The notes under the pieces: generated by a model
The model's input: only the letters and a program-made list of their open reading frames with translations
Told to the model about the DNA's origin: nothing
Databases searched by the model: none
Translations under genes and position numbers: made by a program
Part shown: positions 33,796 through 44,700 of the stretch, piece after piece
Layout: each line of letters begins with the position of its first letter
How positions within the stretch are numbered: position 1 is the stretch's first letter
Source of the DNA: Fragum whitleyi
Lineage: Eukaryota > Mollusca > Bivalvia > Cardiida > Cardiidae
NCBI GenBank assembly: GCA_948146395.1
Contig: OX411543.1
Span: 64,410,534 to 64,474,533, forward strand
Direction of reading: 5' to 3'
Length of the DNA stretch: 64,000 bases

Positions 33796-33880
33796 TAGCG
33801 CAATCGGTAACGCATCCTAGCCTAAATAACGTGGTTCGCGGGTTCGAATCGGCGCAAAGAACGTTGTTTTTTTTCTTCTT
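33796..33880 (+). other. tRNA-like sequence with A box, B box and T-run
   Basis: TAGCGCAATCGG fits the A box and GGTTCGAATCG (33841-33851) fits the B box, 45 bp apart. A T8 run (Pol III terminator) follows at about 33867. Acceptor-stem pairing is not evident, so a working tRNA is unlikely; a SINE head or decayed tRNA gene is more probable. Confidence 0.6.
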
Positions 33881-34169
33881 TTTCACAAACTTTCAAGATT
33901 CTAACATTGATGTATTGTATAAGTATCAGCAATTTTACACAACGATTTTGAAAAAAATCGTTTTCCAATTTTTGTGATATTTATGCTTACATGCTTATGA
34001 TTTGATAAAAGATAATATGGAAATAATGACACATCAGTCGAGAAAAAAAATATATATTATAAAATTTAAAGTTTTCTTACACATGTAATGAATAAACGAG
34101 TCGATTTAAGATTACTCGAATAGATTACTTTCTAGATTGAAAATTAGTTAAAAAAGATCATAACATAAC

Positions 34170-34272
34170 AAAAAAATGTAAATGTAATGACAGAGATTCG
34201 AACCTCAATCACTTTTCTTTTGAGGGGCGGTCACGTATGTCCGGACTCACTAGCTACCTGAGCTATTTTCTA
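34170..34272 (-). other. tRNA-like sequence, minus strand, with T-run
   Basis: On the minus strand TAGCTCAGGTAGC resembles an A box and GGTTCGAATCT is a close B box. TTTTTTT follows about 30 nt later. It points toward the tRNA-like unit at 33796-33880. The two are not copies of each other outside the promoter boxes. Confidence 0.6.
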
Positions 34273-35439
34273 CTTAGCGTATTCCAGTGTTTTTACTATC
34301 TATTGAAACTTACATATTTCACACAGCAACAAAATAATAAACAAATCATGACATCACTTGCAATGTTGGGCGGTCGGACTGTAATGTTAATATTTTTGCT
34401 CTATCCGTTCTTAAACACGAGGGGTGATGGAGGCTGTTCATTATAAAAAATGTCAACATATATAGTAAAAACACGTGGTTTTATACTAAACTTTTGACAG
34501 ATGAAATGTCCATTATTCCTTATTTGGACATGCTAATTAGCATATCGACGGTCATGTCATCTTAAACTTAAATAGCACGTGATTTTTACCGTTATTACTC
34601 GCCTTTTCATCAAGTTTTCCTCGTGAAATTCCCAACTACTTCGTTTAATAATGCTTTTTGATTGGTCTTAACATGTAAATATAGGGTTCATCTCAGAATG
34701 AATAAAATCAATAATCAATTATCTGGTCAAACAGTTTCTGAAGAAAGAGAGAATATACACAGATTTGATATCCAACGGTAGCAAAAATCTTAGACAAACT
34801 TAATTATATTGAAAAACTCGATTTTAAAGTAAAAAAGTTCACTTAAATTCTTACTCTTTTGACTCGGCCCCTATGCAAATCAGTACTATTTTTGGTTATA
34901 CAATTCGCTGTTCCGTTTAATACATTAACAAGAAGGTATGAAATGCTGAAAGTTAATATGTAGACGGACGGACAAAATCATTATCTTACATTCAAAAATT
35001 CTGAAAAACAAAATGCTGGAAAAAATGATATGAAAAGAAAAATATGCGTTTCATTAATTATTTTCTGAGATTTTCGGCAAAATGTTGGGCCATATAGAAG
35101 TCAAACGGACTATACCATGGGTATATATGGGTATCGGGTATAATTAAAAAGCGAATGATAGGAATTTGACTTGATACATTCACTTAAATTATGAAACAAT
35201 GTTTGAGTGAACCTTACGTTTCAAAACAAGCAATCACGTTGGTAACCCTACGTTTTGAAACAAGCAATAGCGTTGCTTCATAAGTTAAATTTTAAAATTT
35301 CTAAATGTGTTATTTTAACCTGTTTATCTATTTCGAACAAATGGCACGAGAATCTATCAGTAAAAAGTTGATTTCACTGCTCACCGCGCAAAATCTACCT
35401 ATAGCGATGTTATAATCATTCTTCACCAAAAAATTTCGT

Positions 35440-36123
35440 TAGATAATTATTTTGTTTTATGCAAATGCGTATGTGCGTTATGGTATCTGTTCAAAGGTTT
35501 CATCGAAAGTGCATTTACTCAAGATAATTAATTGTTTTCTCAAGCTTGATATGAAACAACTATTTTATAATTCATACATTGCCCCTTGTATTGACTACGA
35601 TTGTATTTCCTGGAGTCAATGTAAATCAGCGTTTTTAAACAGAGTTAGTAAATAACAAAAACGAGCTGCATGTATAATATTGAAAAAAAAAAAAAAAAAA
35701 AAAAAAAAACTAGAAAGACTTCCTCTAAGTCGAATTCCACCTCATTAAAATGGCTAAGCACAAAAGGTCGCCAAAATCTTTCACTATCACCCTGGTGTAT
35801 AAAACATATAAAATTCTTTTAATTATTGCAAGAACTAACACTACTTACTTAGGTCTGAGTTAAATAATGACATAATGAGCAAAAGCCGAGCAAAAGTACC
35901 TCCAACAGAACTTAAAAAGCTCACATTTTCCTATATTGGGACGCAATACTGGATTTCGATTCTATTGACAGCTATACGATCTATTGACAATTTTTATTTC
36001 AAACACAAATTAAGGAGCTTCAATTGTCAGTTGATTTCTAATCAAGTATCTACACTCTTCCACTGTTATATTTCATATAAAACGTATGTACATCATTTAT
36101 ATTTAAATTTGATATTAAACTGA
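35440..36123 (+). pseudogene. LINE reverse-transcriptase C-terminal relic (CR1/L2-like type)
   Basis: The frame at 35452-35655 ends KQLFYNSYIAPCIDYDCISW and then LNRVSK, stop, QKRAACIIL. This is the conserved region after the RT domain of CR1/L2-type LINEs (FYNSFILPHFDYC..W and QKRAAR). After a poly-A run (35683-35709), frames resume with LVYKTYKIL and, from 35875, VPPTELKKLTFSYIGTQYWI and IRSIDNFYFKHKLRSF, matching the usual LINE C-terminus (FTYSG...WN.LP... FK..LK). At least one in-frame stop and several frame changes make it non-functional. The element's 5' part is absent. Clade assignment is by motif memory and is tentative. Confidence 0.75.
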
Positions 36124-36129
36124 GCGGCT

Positions 36130-37200
36130 TTAAAAACGCAACTTTACTTAGCTAGAATCATACAAAGAAGATACTCTGTTGAATCGACTTCATTTTTATT
36201 TGATCTGACACTTTTGTTAGTTTCGGTATAGCAATCTACTGTTCACTCTTTCTTTGTCATTACACGTTGCATGGTTGATTGATTTAAAAAAATCAGAAGT
36301 GTGGAAGGTTATTAAGGATGGACATTTTAAAAATCGTTTACAGAAATGAAATCAACACTCTCACCTTGAAAAGACTGTACTCTGAATCGAGCCTGTCAAA
36401 ATGAAAAATTGATCCTTAATATCGGAACGTCTTTAACGTCGATTAGACTGAAAAATATTGATTTATTCCATCAACATTTGAACATCTGTAAGGTAGGACC
36501 TTGCCATTAAGGAGTTTCAGAAGACTTATCGCGTTGAAATGACGTTAGCGCCATGCCGTAAACACGCTAAAATGTCATCTCAGTTCTAAACGACATGTCT
36601 GCTAAAGAGTAAAAAGCGTTAACATGCTTTGTTTGTCAAAGCCGCATTCACATGATCAACGTTTGTGGTTCTACGAAAGGAATAGAAATGTGACGTTTTT
36701 TCTGGTTAAAAAGACGGCGTTTTGGTGTAGTCTTTGGACAAAATAACGCAGTATTGATGATTTGTTTAGCCTCTTGAGTCATTCAACTTAAGTCTGAAAT
36801 TTGTTTGGCATTTTTTTCATTTGAAAAGAAAATATTGTCCTAACAGCAGGGCTATGGAGGAATTTCAACTTTCGTGGTTATGTTTATAATTTTTCACCGT
36901 ATTGGGAATACAAGAGAATGTTTCAAAATGACTTTGATATTGGATAAAAGGTAACTAGTTAAGGTAACAAAATAAGTACATTTTAGTCCGAGTCTGTTCA
37001 TTTATATTGGCATTTTAGTGATGTTTTAAGTATTGCGTTTTTATAGTCGCTCCGTACACATTATCTATGTATGTCTTACATGTTGCAAATGATTTAAGGA
37101 GTTAAATCGAAATTTATTAGCTTCGTACTTAATGCATATATAGTTAATGTAATTGGTAGCCTATGTGTTTGTGTGGTATGGGTTGAGTTTGAGTGTAAAT
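36130..37200. other. Intergenic, nothing recognised
   Basis: About 1 kb with no repeat match in the window and no supported exon. Confidence 0.45.
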
Positions 37201-37218
37201 GCGTGTTTATGTTTGTGT

Positions 37219-37319
<101 letters not shown>

Positions 37320-37404
37320 TACGAAGTACGAATATCGATAATAAGAGGGCCATGTTTAAAATAAGATTTTATATGTTTCTTAACATGTAACCTTCTATAA
37401 ATAA

Positions 37405-37530
37405 AATTATTATTATTATTATTATTATCATTATCTTTATCATTATTATTATTATTATTAGTAGTAGTAGTAGTAGTAATAGTAGTAGTAGTAGTAGTAT
37501 CATCATTATTAGTATTATTAGTATTACTAT
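37405..37530. repeat. Compound (ATT)n / (TAG)n microsatellite
   Basis: ATT units (37405-37460) change to TAG units (37460-37500) and back to ATT/AGT variants. Confidence 0.92.
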
Positions 37531-37728
37531 ATCAAGAACTGAAAACTACTAACCAGTCGAAATTCCGAAGTGATTTATCAAGTTTAATATACCAAGTATT
37601 TATACCAATTCATTTTCTTTTATGAGATTTTCATCGAATAAATATTGAGTTAAAAACGTGCTTTTTGAAGTTAATGGAAGTTCAATAATGTGACTGTTAA
37701 GACCCTTATCTCCTTTTTCAACCCTACC

Positions 37729-38215
37729 CATTCGGAACACCACTCGGCCAATCTTTAGAAAGATAGATTTATTTCGGTAAAACAGATCATATGCAACGAC
37801 CAACCTCAGATCTACATAGACGAACTAATTTGAGAATTACGGGAAAACCTCGTTTAAACTCGATGACGTCAGTCCAAATAGTGTAAGCTCTCCAAATTAT
37901 GAGTGAAAACATTCAACGTCGCCAACGCTCCTGGTTTGAGTCAATTTCGTGGTATCTTCGTTCCCTTTGTCAAATAGCTTTAGAATATTTAAAATTAACT
38001 TCTGAATATTCTGAATTTTTGAAAATGCTTCGTCTTAAAGCCTATATTAAATTTATAAAAGTACAGGTTTTAAGAATGCGCCTCCGGTTGAAATACTAGT
38101 TTTCCTACACTGTTTCCGGCTGACAATATGCACCGTTTTGTAACATACCCATCCGCGTAACATACCCATCCGAGGTCTGTTGCAGTTTATGGAAATGGCA
38201 GAGAGGGTAATTCGG
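37729..38215. mobile_element. TIR MITE, family J (CATTCGGAACACCACTCGGC), reverse copy
   Basis: The left end CATTCGGAACACCACTCGGC is intact; the right end GAGAGGGTAATTCGG is decayed. Shared blocks are CGATGACGTCAGTCCAAATA, GAGTGAAAACATTCAACGTC and CATACCCATCCGAGGTCTG, all inverted relative to 61207-61659. It lacks the central hairpin of the other copies. Confidence 0.75.
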
Positions 38216-38499
38216 CTTCTGGCTGTACCTCGGTTATTTAATACGCGAAGAAAATCATATTAAGTTAATTCTTTCCGATCTTTTTCGGCATGTCATAATT
38301 TGATGACAAAATGCGTTTTGTTATCAAATTATAAAATCACTATTATTCTATTGATTTTATTACATGCAACGTCATCCTTAGCGGGATGGTTTACAGTTGT
38401 GACGTCATATAAACCCACTTGCGAAATGGCTGCGCACTTATTATTCCCGGGGTCTGTTCCGTAGAATCGCCGGAGGTTCCCTATTACCTAATACTGTAC
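38216..38499. repeat. Flank shared with the 58.5-kb family J copy
   Basis: TATTCCCGGGGTCTGTTCCG, TAGAATCGCCGGAGGTTCCC (38443-38482) match the reverse complement of 58545-58595. Family J insertions therefore sit next to a second shared repeat here and at 58.5 kb. Confidence 0.6.
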
Positions 38500-38567
38500 G
38501 CCGAGTCCGGCTAGCTTAATCGGTGACTCGTTTGGCTGTTAACCATGGGTTCGATTCTCAGCTCGGC
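38500..38567 (+). other. tRNA-Asn(GTT)-like sequence, variable loop missing
   Basis: GCCGAGT (38500-38506) pairs with GCTCGGC (38561-38567) as an acceptor stem. TAGCTTAATCGG resembles an A box. The anticodon arm TTTGG/CTGTTAA/CCATG places GTT. GGGTTCGATTCTC is a good B/T-loop. At 68 nt it lacks a variable loop and has weak D and anticodon stems, so I call it tRNA-like or a pseudogene, not a functional gene. Confidence 0.6.
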
Positions 38568-39209
38568 TTTCATCCAATATTTTACAAAAGTCATTGTGAC
38601 AGGCGTCATTTATCTCCCACCAGGGCAAATGATAAGTATAAGTGGGACGAGCAGCTGGAGGCTTGGATGAAACTATGTGGTTATACTGGTTATGAGAAAT
38701 AACAGGAAGCCATGGGTAGGTACACGAGCCAATGAGATATTACTGCAAAATTGTTGTAAGCGACGTGAAAACACTTAACACTGAATTAATCTAAATACAA
38801 ATCTTTATACAAAGTATAACTTAAAACGAACTAATCGTTGACAGGAGATCAAAATGATGCTTTATCTACGACATTTTGGTCATCAAAAGGGCAAATTCCG
38901 AAGCAGCTGTTTGGTGGAATTTAACAATTGTCATTCTCATCTTAGAAACTGTTGGTGATAAATATACACAAGAAATGCAGTCTACTCGGACCCATGCCTA
39001 TCGTTCAGGGTTCAATCCATTTGCTATCGGTACAAAAATGGTACCTTATTTACACGTGAATACACGTGCAAAGCTGGACACCATTTTTTACGATTTTCTT
39101 CGACGTTTTTCATCTTGGGCACATGGGCGGTCTTTTTTTAAAATTTGCATTGTCAAATTGCAAGACATCCTCGAGTGACTGGACATATTTCCTATAATTA
39201 GAATATTTT
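38568..39209. other. Intergenic, nothing firm
   Basis: The only structure is ACACGTGAATACACGTGCAAAG near 39054, a fragment of the CACGTG-tip hairpin family seen at 28.1 and 50.0 kb. A 100-codon frame at 38876 has no support. Confidence 0.4.
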
Positions 39210-39700
39210 GTGACCCATCAAGAGAAAAATCGTCCCAGTAGTGCGTAAAATGTCGATCGTAGTCAGATTGCGCGGTGTGTGCAGACTGACTAGGGTCGGC
39301 CTTTTTCGTACTTGGTCGATTATCTGAAAGAAGAATGGTCATTCTACTTTCTTGTATTACTTAAGCATAGTAATTACATTGTACTGCTTTCTGATTTCGA
39401 ATTACACTGTCGTGATTTGACTCTGAATCTTGATATGTATGCTGATATTTTATATCGGTTCATAGATTGTTTTCCCATCTCATATATACCTTTTGATAAG
39501 TTCTATCTTGTATGTTTATTGTATGTATGTTCTTGGTGACAATCCTATAAGTGGATTTTTTTTAAACAAATAAAGGAATCTTAATTGAAATTTGTATAAA
39601 AACTGAAATGCAACCCATCGGTTGATCTCTACTGACACTATCTTTTTTTAAATTTTTATTTTACGGAATTCTAAGAATGTCTTTTTGAGTAATGGGTCAC
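39210..39700. mobile_element. Family H MITE, long copy
   Basis: The left end GTGACCCATCAAGAGAAAAA and right end TTTTTGAGTAATGGGTCAC are inverted over the outer 7-8 bp plus decayed flanks. GTGCGTAAAATGTCGATCG and AGACTGACTAGGGTCG match the 14.6-kb copy. The middle (about 39310-39650) is unrelated extra sequence. Confidence 0.55.
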
Positions 39701-40084
39701 ATATTCAATTCAAGGAATCGTTTATCTACTTTTACTTCTTTTTTCTCTGTAATTTTTAAGGAAAATTTTGAATTTAGTAAAGTTTCTTATGACATTGCTT
39801 TTAAACAAATAAAGTAACCCTGAAAATTCGTGAGCATTTTTGTAATAGCCAAATGAAATAAACTTAATACGTAAAGTGACAATATTCAATTTATAAAGCT
39901 TTTAATCAACAAACGGACCAAATATTTCATTCACTCGATAATTGCTACTTTGATTTGAATTCTCGTGTAACACTGAAGGTCGAAACCTTTTCTGTTATGT
40001 GGTACAAAGCTGTTTAAAAGCCTATAAATTTACAATATTTCAGCTTTTGGCGCTGAACCCCGATTTAAAAAATTCTTCCAAGGG

Positions 40085-40140
40085 TGTGTGCAAAGCGGGA
40101 TATAAGTTGCAAACAGTTTGCGCCGCTTCTTCATCCTGTT
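40085..40140. repeat. Family B, right arm only
   Basis: GTGTGCAAAGCGGGATATAAG, TTGCAAACAGTTTGCGCC and TTCATCCTG match the right arm. No partner arm. Confidence 0.75.
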
Positions 40141-40741
40141 AGGATAGATAATGTTGAACTTAACCTGTTTGTCTAGTCAGATACATGTAAGCTATACATT
40201 TTTCACAGTAGATGATTTCCTTAAATTGTCCGAATTGAGCGCAAGATGTAAGGTCAAGTTCACCAGATTCATATTTAACATTTTTGCAATTTAAGTTTTC
40301 TTGTGCTTGAAACGATAGTGAAAGAGAACGTGATAGGTATTTCATTATTTTTTACTCTTGGCATATTTGAACTTAAAAATGTTGACGATTTGAAAAAATC
40401 AAATTACTTTGGCTATTTGCGGTAAAATAAACCAAGTTTACGTTATTTGAAGTATCTTGGTTTATTGGCAAATAAAAACCTGTGAATTTCTCCCTTCATT
40501 AAAGCAGTCAGTGTAAACAGGGGTTGATCGATTTTACAAACGAGGCGGTCAGTTTGATGTTCATGTAAGTCACATGAAAATAGAAAATATGACCAGTTAC
40601 AAACGTAGGCGTAAGTAGAATTTTGAAATTCATACGCCATCGAAAGGCGGCAAACATAGAACATATACGACAAAGGCGATATGTGGACTGTGACAAAAGA
40701 TGAATGTCCTCCGTCCACTCCCCTTTTCTATGAATTGACAA
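40141..40741. other. Intergenic, nothing recognised
   Basis: Overlapping minus-strand frames of up to 145 codons (to 40945) show no domain, splice or codon support. Confidence 0.4.
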
Positions 40742-40814
40742 TTGGTGAATAATCAAAACATCGTAACTACAGCTTGAATAAGCTGTAGTTTCGATGTAAT
40801 GATCATTCACCAAC
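40742..40814. repeat. Hairpin with ACTACAGCTT...AAGCTGTAGT core
   Basis: TTGGTGAATAATCA / TGATCATTCACCAA outer arms and ACTACAGCTT / AAGCTGTAGT inner arms. Related hairpins or halves occur at about 21185, 33440, 45245 and 56763-56811. Confidence 0.7.
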
Positions 40815-40907
40815 GATATCTTTTGAAAGAGGATATTTTTTCTTTTGCGCACTTTCGTAAATTGCGTAATGGGAGTTACATCCCTGACAAAAAACATTCG
40901 ACAGCAA

Positions 40908-40985
40908 AGTTGGGCCAGCTCAGTGGTAACGCATTGGGCTATCAATCATGTGGTCGTGAGTTAGAACCCCGACTCGTCAAACTTT
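40908..40985 (+). other. tRNA-like sequence immediately upstream of the LINE
   Basis: CAGCTCAGTGGTAACGC is a good A box. GTGGTCGTGAGTTAGAACCC aligns with the T-arm region, though the B box is imperfect (GTTAGAACCC). It shares GGTAACGCAT and the spacing with the unit at 33796. It ends about 25 bp before the first ATG of the LINE. It may be a relic SINE, an insertion target or part of the LINE 5' region. Confidence 0.5.
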
Positions 40986-41008
40986 CATACGACATTTGAA
41001 AAAAGTCA

Positions 41009-41683
41009 ATGTTACCAGTTCACGTGTCTAGCTTAAGGCCGCCTCATGTAGTGGGCAACGCTCAAACACATACAAGAACTAATGCATCCACGTATAACTT
41101 TCAGCAAAATAGTGGTGAAAATACTGGTGAAAAGGATAATATGGACGATTTCACCGAGTTTGTAATTAAAAAAACAAAACGTTTTTATGTAGGTGGCTTT
41201 AAACCATCGATCACGATACCAAGGTTTACTAAATACGTAACTGACAGAGGTCTCAAAGTTACCATGGTTCGCATTTTTCGAACAAGAAATACTCGCTCAG
41301 TTGTAATTCGGCTGAATGTTGAAGCGCCAAACTCTAGCTGGCTTACCGAATCGGGATTTTGGCCCGAAGGTGTAATCTGCAGACCTTGGCTAACCAAAAA
41401 TGCATATCAGAAGCAATTTCATTCCAATAGTCAGGATAAGAGTAATGATAATGCTGACGATTATTATGATTTGCGGGATGATGTGAATGTTATGCAACGC
41501 AGGAGAAGGAGTAATTGGCGATACAATAAAGATGCGCGATCAAATCGTATGTACGATCACAGTGACGATCGTGATTATCATCGTCCTCATAGTCATGACA
41601 GAAATCATGGCGATGTTGATGATGATGATAACGACGGGTATTCATCTCAGTGGAACGCTTCCAGGAACCTTCAAGGTTACTGA
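41009..41683 (+). CDS. LINE ORF1 protein, 224 aa
   Basis: Probable RNA-binding ORF1 protein of the retrotransposon. An in-frame TGA sits just upstream, so the ATG at 41009 is the likely start. Residues about 55-130 (FYVGGFKPSITIPRFTKYVT, then GLKVTMVRIFRTRNTRSVVI and WPEGVICRPW) look like the compact RRM-like or related nucleic-acid-binding domain of LINE ORF1s. The C-terminal 80 residues are highly charged: QRRRRSNWRY, then Asp/His/Arg-rich repeats (HSDDRDYHRP, DDDDND). No CCHC knuckle is present. It stops 48 nt before ORF2 and in the same frame, so ORF2 would need re-initiation, an internal start or stop-codon readthrough. The length is short for a LINE ORF1. The role is inferred from position and the domain pattern. 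Confidence 0.75.
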   Translation: MLPVHVSSLRPPHVVGNAQTHTRTNASTYNFQQNSGENTGEKDNMDDFTEFVIKKTKRFYVGGFKPSITIPRFTKYVTDRGLKVTMVRIFRTRNTRSVVIRLNVEAPNSSWLTESGFWPEGVICRPWLTKNAYQKQFHSNSQDKSNDNADDYYDLRDDVNVMQRRRRSNWRYNKDARSNRMYDHSDDRDYHRPHSHDRNHGDVDDDDNDGYSSQWNASRNLQGY

Positions 41684-41731
41684 ACATATTGTATTCAACC
41701 TTTTAAAACAGTTACAGGTGTTTTTTTTATC

Positions 41732-44700
41732 ATGTCTTTAATTAAAATGTGTTCTTGGAACGCTACTGGTCTTATGTCCAGTGCGTACTATCTTAGTAAA
41801 TTGTTAGACTATGAAGCCATTGATATTTGTGGTATCTCAGAACACTGGCTTTATCCGTTCGATCTGTACTTTTTGGATAGCATCCACCCTAGTTATAAAA
41901 GCATGGGTGTTTGCGATTCGGATCTAAATATCTACAGGGGTAGAAGAGTAGGTAAAGGTGGCGTTGCTCTCCTATGGAGAAAAAGTCTTAATCATTTAAT
42001 AACACCTCTATGCATTGAAAATGATCGTATAATTGGTATACAGTTTCAAATGTCACGTGATGAATATATTTATATATTACAGGTTTACTTGCCTAGTGCA
42101 AATCATAGCATTGTATTGTACCGCGATTTTATTGAAACCTTGTATAATTTAGTGAGTATGTACTCACAAATAGGAAAAGTTGTTTTGATGGGTGATTTTA
42201 ACGCACATCTTAACGGCACATCCTTTGTAAAACAGATTGATCAAAGAGGAATCGCCCTGTGCGAATTTGCGTCTTTGCTTAACCTGTTTATTGTAACAAC
42301 TCAACCCATTTGCACTGGTGCAGATAGTAGCTATGTATCGTATGATAAGCGTTGTCGATCTTTGATCGATCACGTACTAATATCAGAAGATTTAATTAGC
42401 AATATTACATATTGTCACATGTTAGACGATCACTGCCTAAATGTATCTTCTCATAGACCTGTCGTTTTTCACTTAAATTTGTCATCTAGCGCACAGCGTC
42501 CCGATAACTTGAATGCTCATTCTCCTGATGCCGTGTCATGGAAAAGGGTATCAAGTCGTGATACTGCATGCTATTCGAATGATCTGTCTTTAAATTTGAA
42601 AATGAGTAGTCTGCAGCCCCCCAATGAAAATATCCATGCATTTATTGATAATTTATTTGATGATATTGTAAGCAATATTAATTTTGCTTCTAAAAACTGC
42701 TTGCCACATACGAAGTATCGTTATTTTTTAAAGCCTTATTGGTCTGCCGGACTTAAACAGTACCATGCGTTAATGAGACAAAAACGCAGGGCATGGGTTG
42801 AGTCGGGTAGACCTAGGGGTTTTCAATTTCATTCCTATAAGGAATACAAAGATACTAAAAGAATGTTTCGAAAACATCATAGAGTATGTTCAACACAGTT
42901 TTTACAGAAAACTAATGAAGAAATTGACAATGCATGTTCCATTGACAGTCCATTGTTTTGGCGTCTGTTTAATGTGAAACGGAACAGTTCTCAACAAAAT
43001 AATAGTAGTAATGGTATTAAATTTAATGGATCTCTTTTTCGTGATTCAGAGCGTATTTGTAAAGAATGGGGACGTCATTTTGAAACCCTTTATTCTGATA
43101 CCGATTCTCTAAATTATGATCAAAGCCATTTTGATACTGTAAGTAATTATGTAAACCATTTGAAAATGGACAAAGTTAAGCCTAATTATGATCACATTCT
43201 GTCAGATGAATTAGAGGCTTCTTTGGCTTTGATGAAACCTGGCAAAATGTGTGGATATGATAAGGTATATACAGAGCACCTCAAATATGGGGGTGAAACA
43301 CTTTTGTACTATTTAACTGTTCTGTTCAATCTCATGTATAGTGAGTCATATGTTCCACAGTCTATGAAATATGGTATTGTTTTAACTTTGTACAAGGGTG
43401 GTGGTAAACCCAAATGTGACCCTAGTAGCTATAGGGCTATAACATTATCGTCAACAATTTTAAAGTTATATGAGCACGTTATATTAAAACGTCTTCAAAA
43501 AAGTGTTCAAATCCCTTTACACCCTCTACAAGGAGGTTTTCAAGCTCAAATGGGTAGTTCTATGACGTCATTCATACTTAGTGAATGTATTTCGTTTTGC
43601 GAAGAGATGGAAAGTAAATTGTATGTTTGTTTTCTGGACGCCCGACAAGCATTCGATAGGGTGTGGCATGAAGGGTTGTTCTACAAATTGCATAATGAAT
43701 TTGGTGTTAACACCACACTATTGAATGCTATTATAGCCCTTCACGAAAATATGCAAAGCTCAGTATTCTTTAATGGTTTTAATTCGGAATGGTTCCCCAT
43801 TAAACAGGGAACCAGACAGGGAGGTGTTCTATCACCCTTTTTGTACCTATTATATATTAATTCACTGATTGAATTATTGGTAAAATCTAAATTAGGATTT
43901 CAAATAGAGGATAAGTCTTTTTGTTCACCGTCGTTCGCGAACGATATGGCACTTTTATCCTTGTCGTGTAATTCTCTTCAGTCGATGATTGATTTGTGTT
44001 ATCAGTACTCTCGGAAATGGAGATTTCAATACAATTCCTCAAAATGTGCGGTTGTAACACTCAATGAATCAAAACTTTCTTTTAAAAATCGACCAAAATC
44101 ATGGTGCATCGGTCAAGACCAAATCGAAGAAATTGATTGTTATACACATTTGGGTATTTACTACCACAAATATAACAAGCCTTCTTACTCTGTAAAACTG
44201 ATAGATAGAAAATTAAGGGGTACATTTTATGGGTTAATCAAAGATGGTTTGCATAAAAATGGACTGAATCCACTGACTGGTCTTAAAATATACGAGTCTA
44301 TAGTTATACCAAAAGCCCTTTTTGGGTGTGAACTTTTACCGCTTCTTTCCGAACGTGATAGTCTGTCGTTGGAAAGGTCACATCGATTATGTTTAAAGCA
44401 AATTCAAGGCTTAAATCTAAGATCAAGGACAGATGTTGTTCTTGGTCTTATAAAGTCTCTACCGATAGAATCACAAATTCATAAGAGAAAACTTGCCATT
44501 CTTGGACAGCTTTGTCGATTGGAAAGAAGCTGTGCTGTTACAGAAATGTTTTTACTCCGTATGTGTGCCTATTTATCAGGTTTGTCTAGGGTCGGGTTTA
44601 TTCCCGATATTGTTGTTTTATTGCAAAAGTATGGTTTTCCCCATATTTTATCTGATTACTGTTCGTCTTTTTCATTTCCAGGAAAAATTATGTGGAAGAA

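Larger units (their letters stand above)
33518..35115. mobile_element. 1.6-kb inverted-repeat element carrying two tRNA-like units
   Basis: TATAGTCCGTTTGACTTCTA (33521 on) and its reverse complement near 35095-35113 are identical for 25 bp and similar for about 37 bp. CCAT lies directly outside both ends. A second inverted pair sits inside: CACCCAACATTGCAAGTGA near 33700 and its complement near 34350-34372. No transposase or other long frame is present (longest 69 codons). Two different tRNA-like sequences face each other inside the inner pair. It could be one element nested in another; the superfamily is not clear. Confidence 0.75.

Noticed and set aside
38500..38567. Functional tRNA gene
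   Set aside because: Missing variable loop and weak D and anticodon stems; reported as tRNA-like only.
38876..39178. 100-codon frame
   Set aside because: Overlaps a hairpin-family fragment and shows no conserved motif.
40443..40945. Overlapping minus-strand frames of 91 and 145 codons
   Set aside because: No domain, no splice sites and partial overlap with a hairpin and a tRNA-like sequence.
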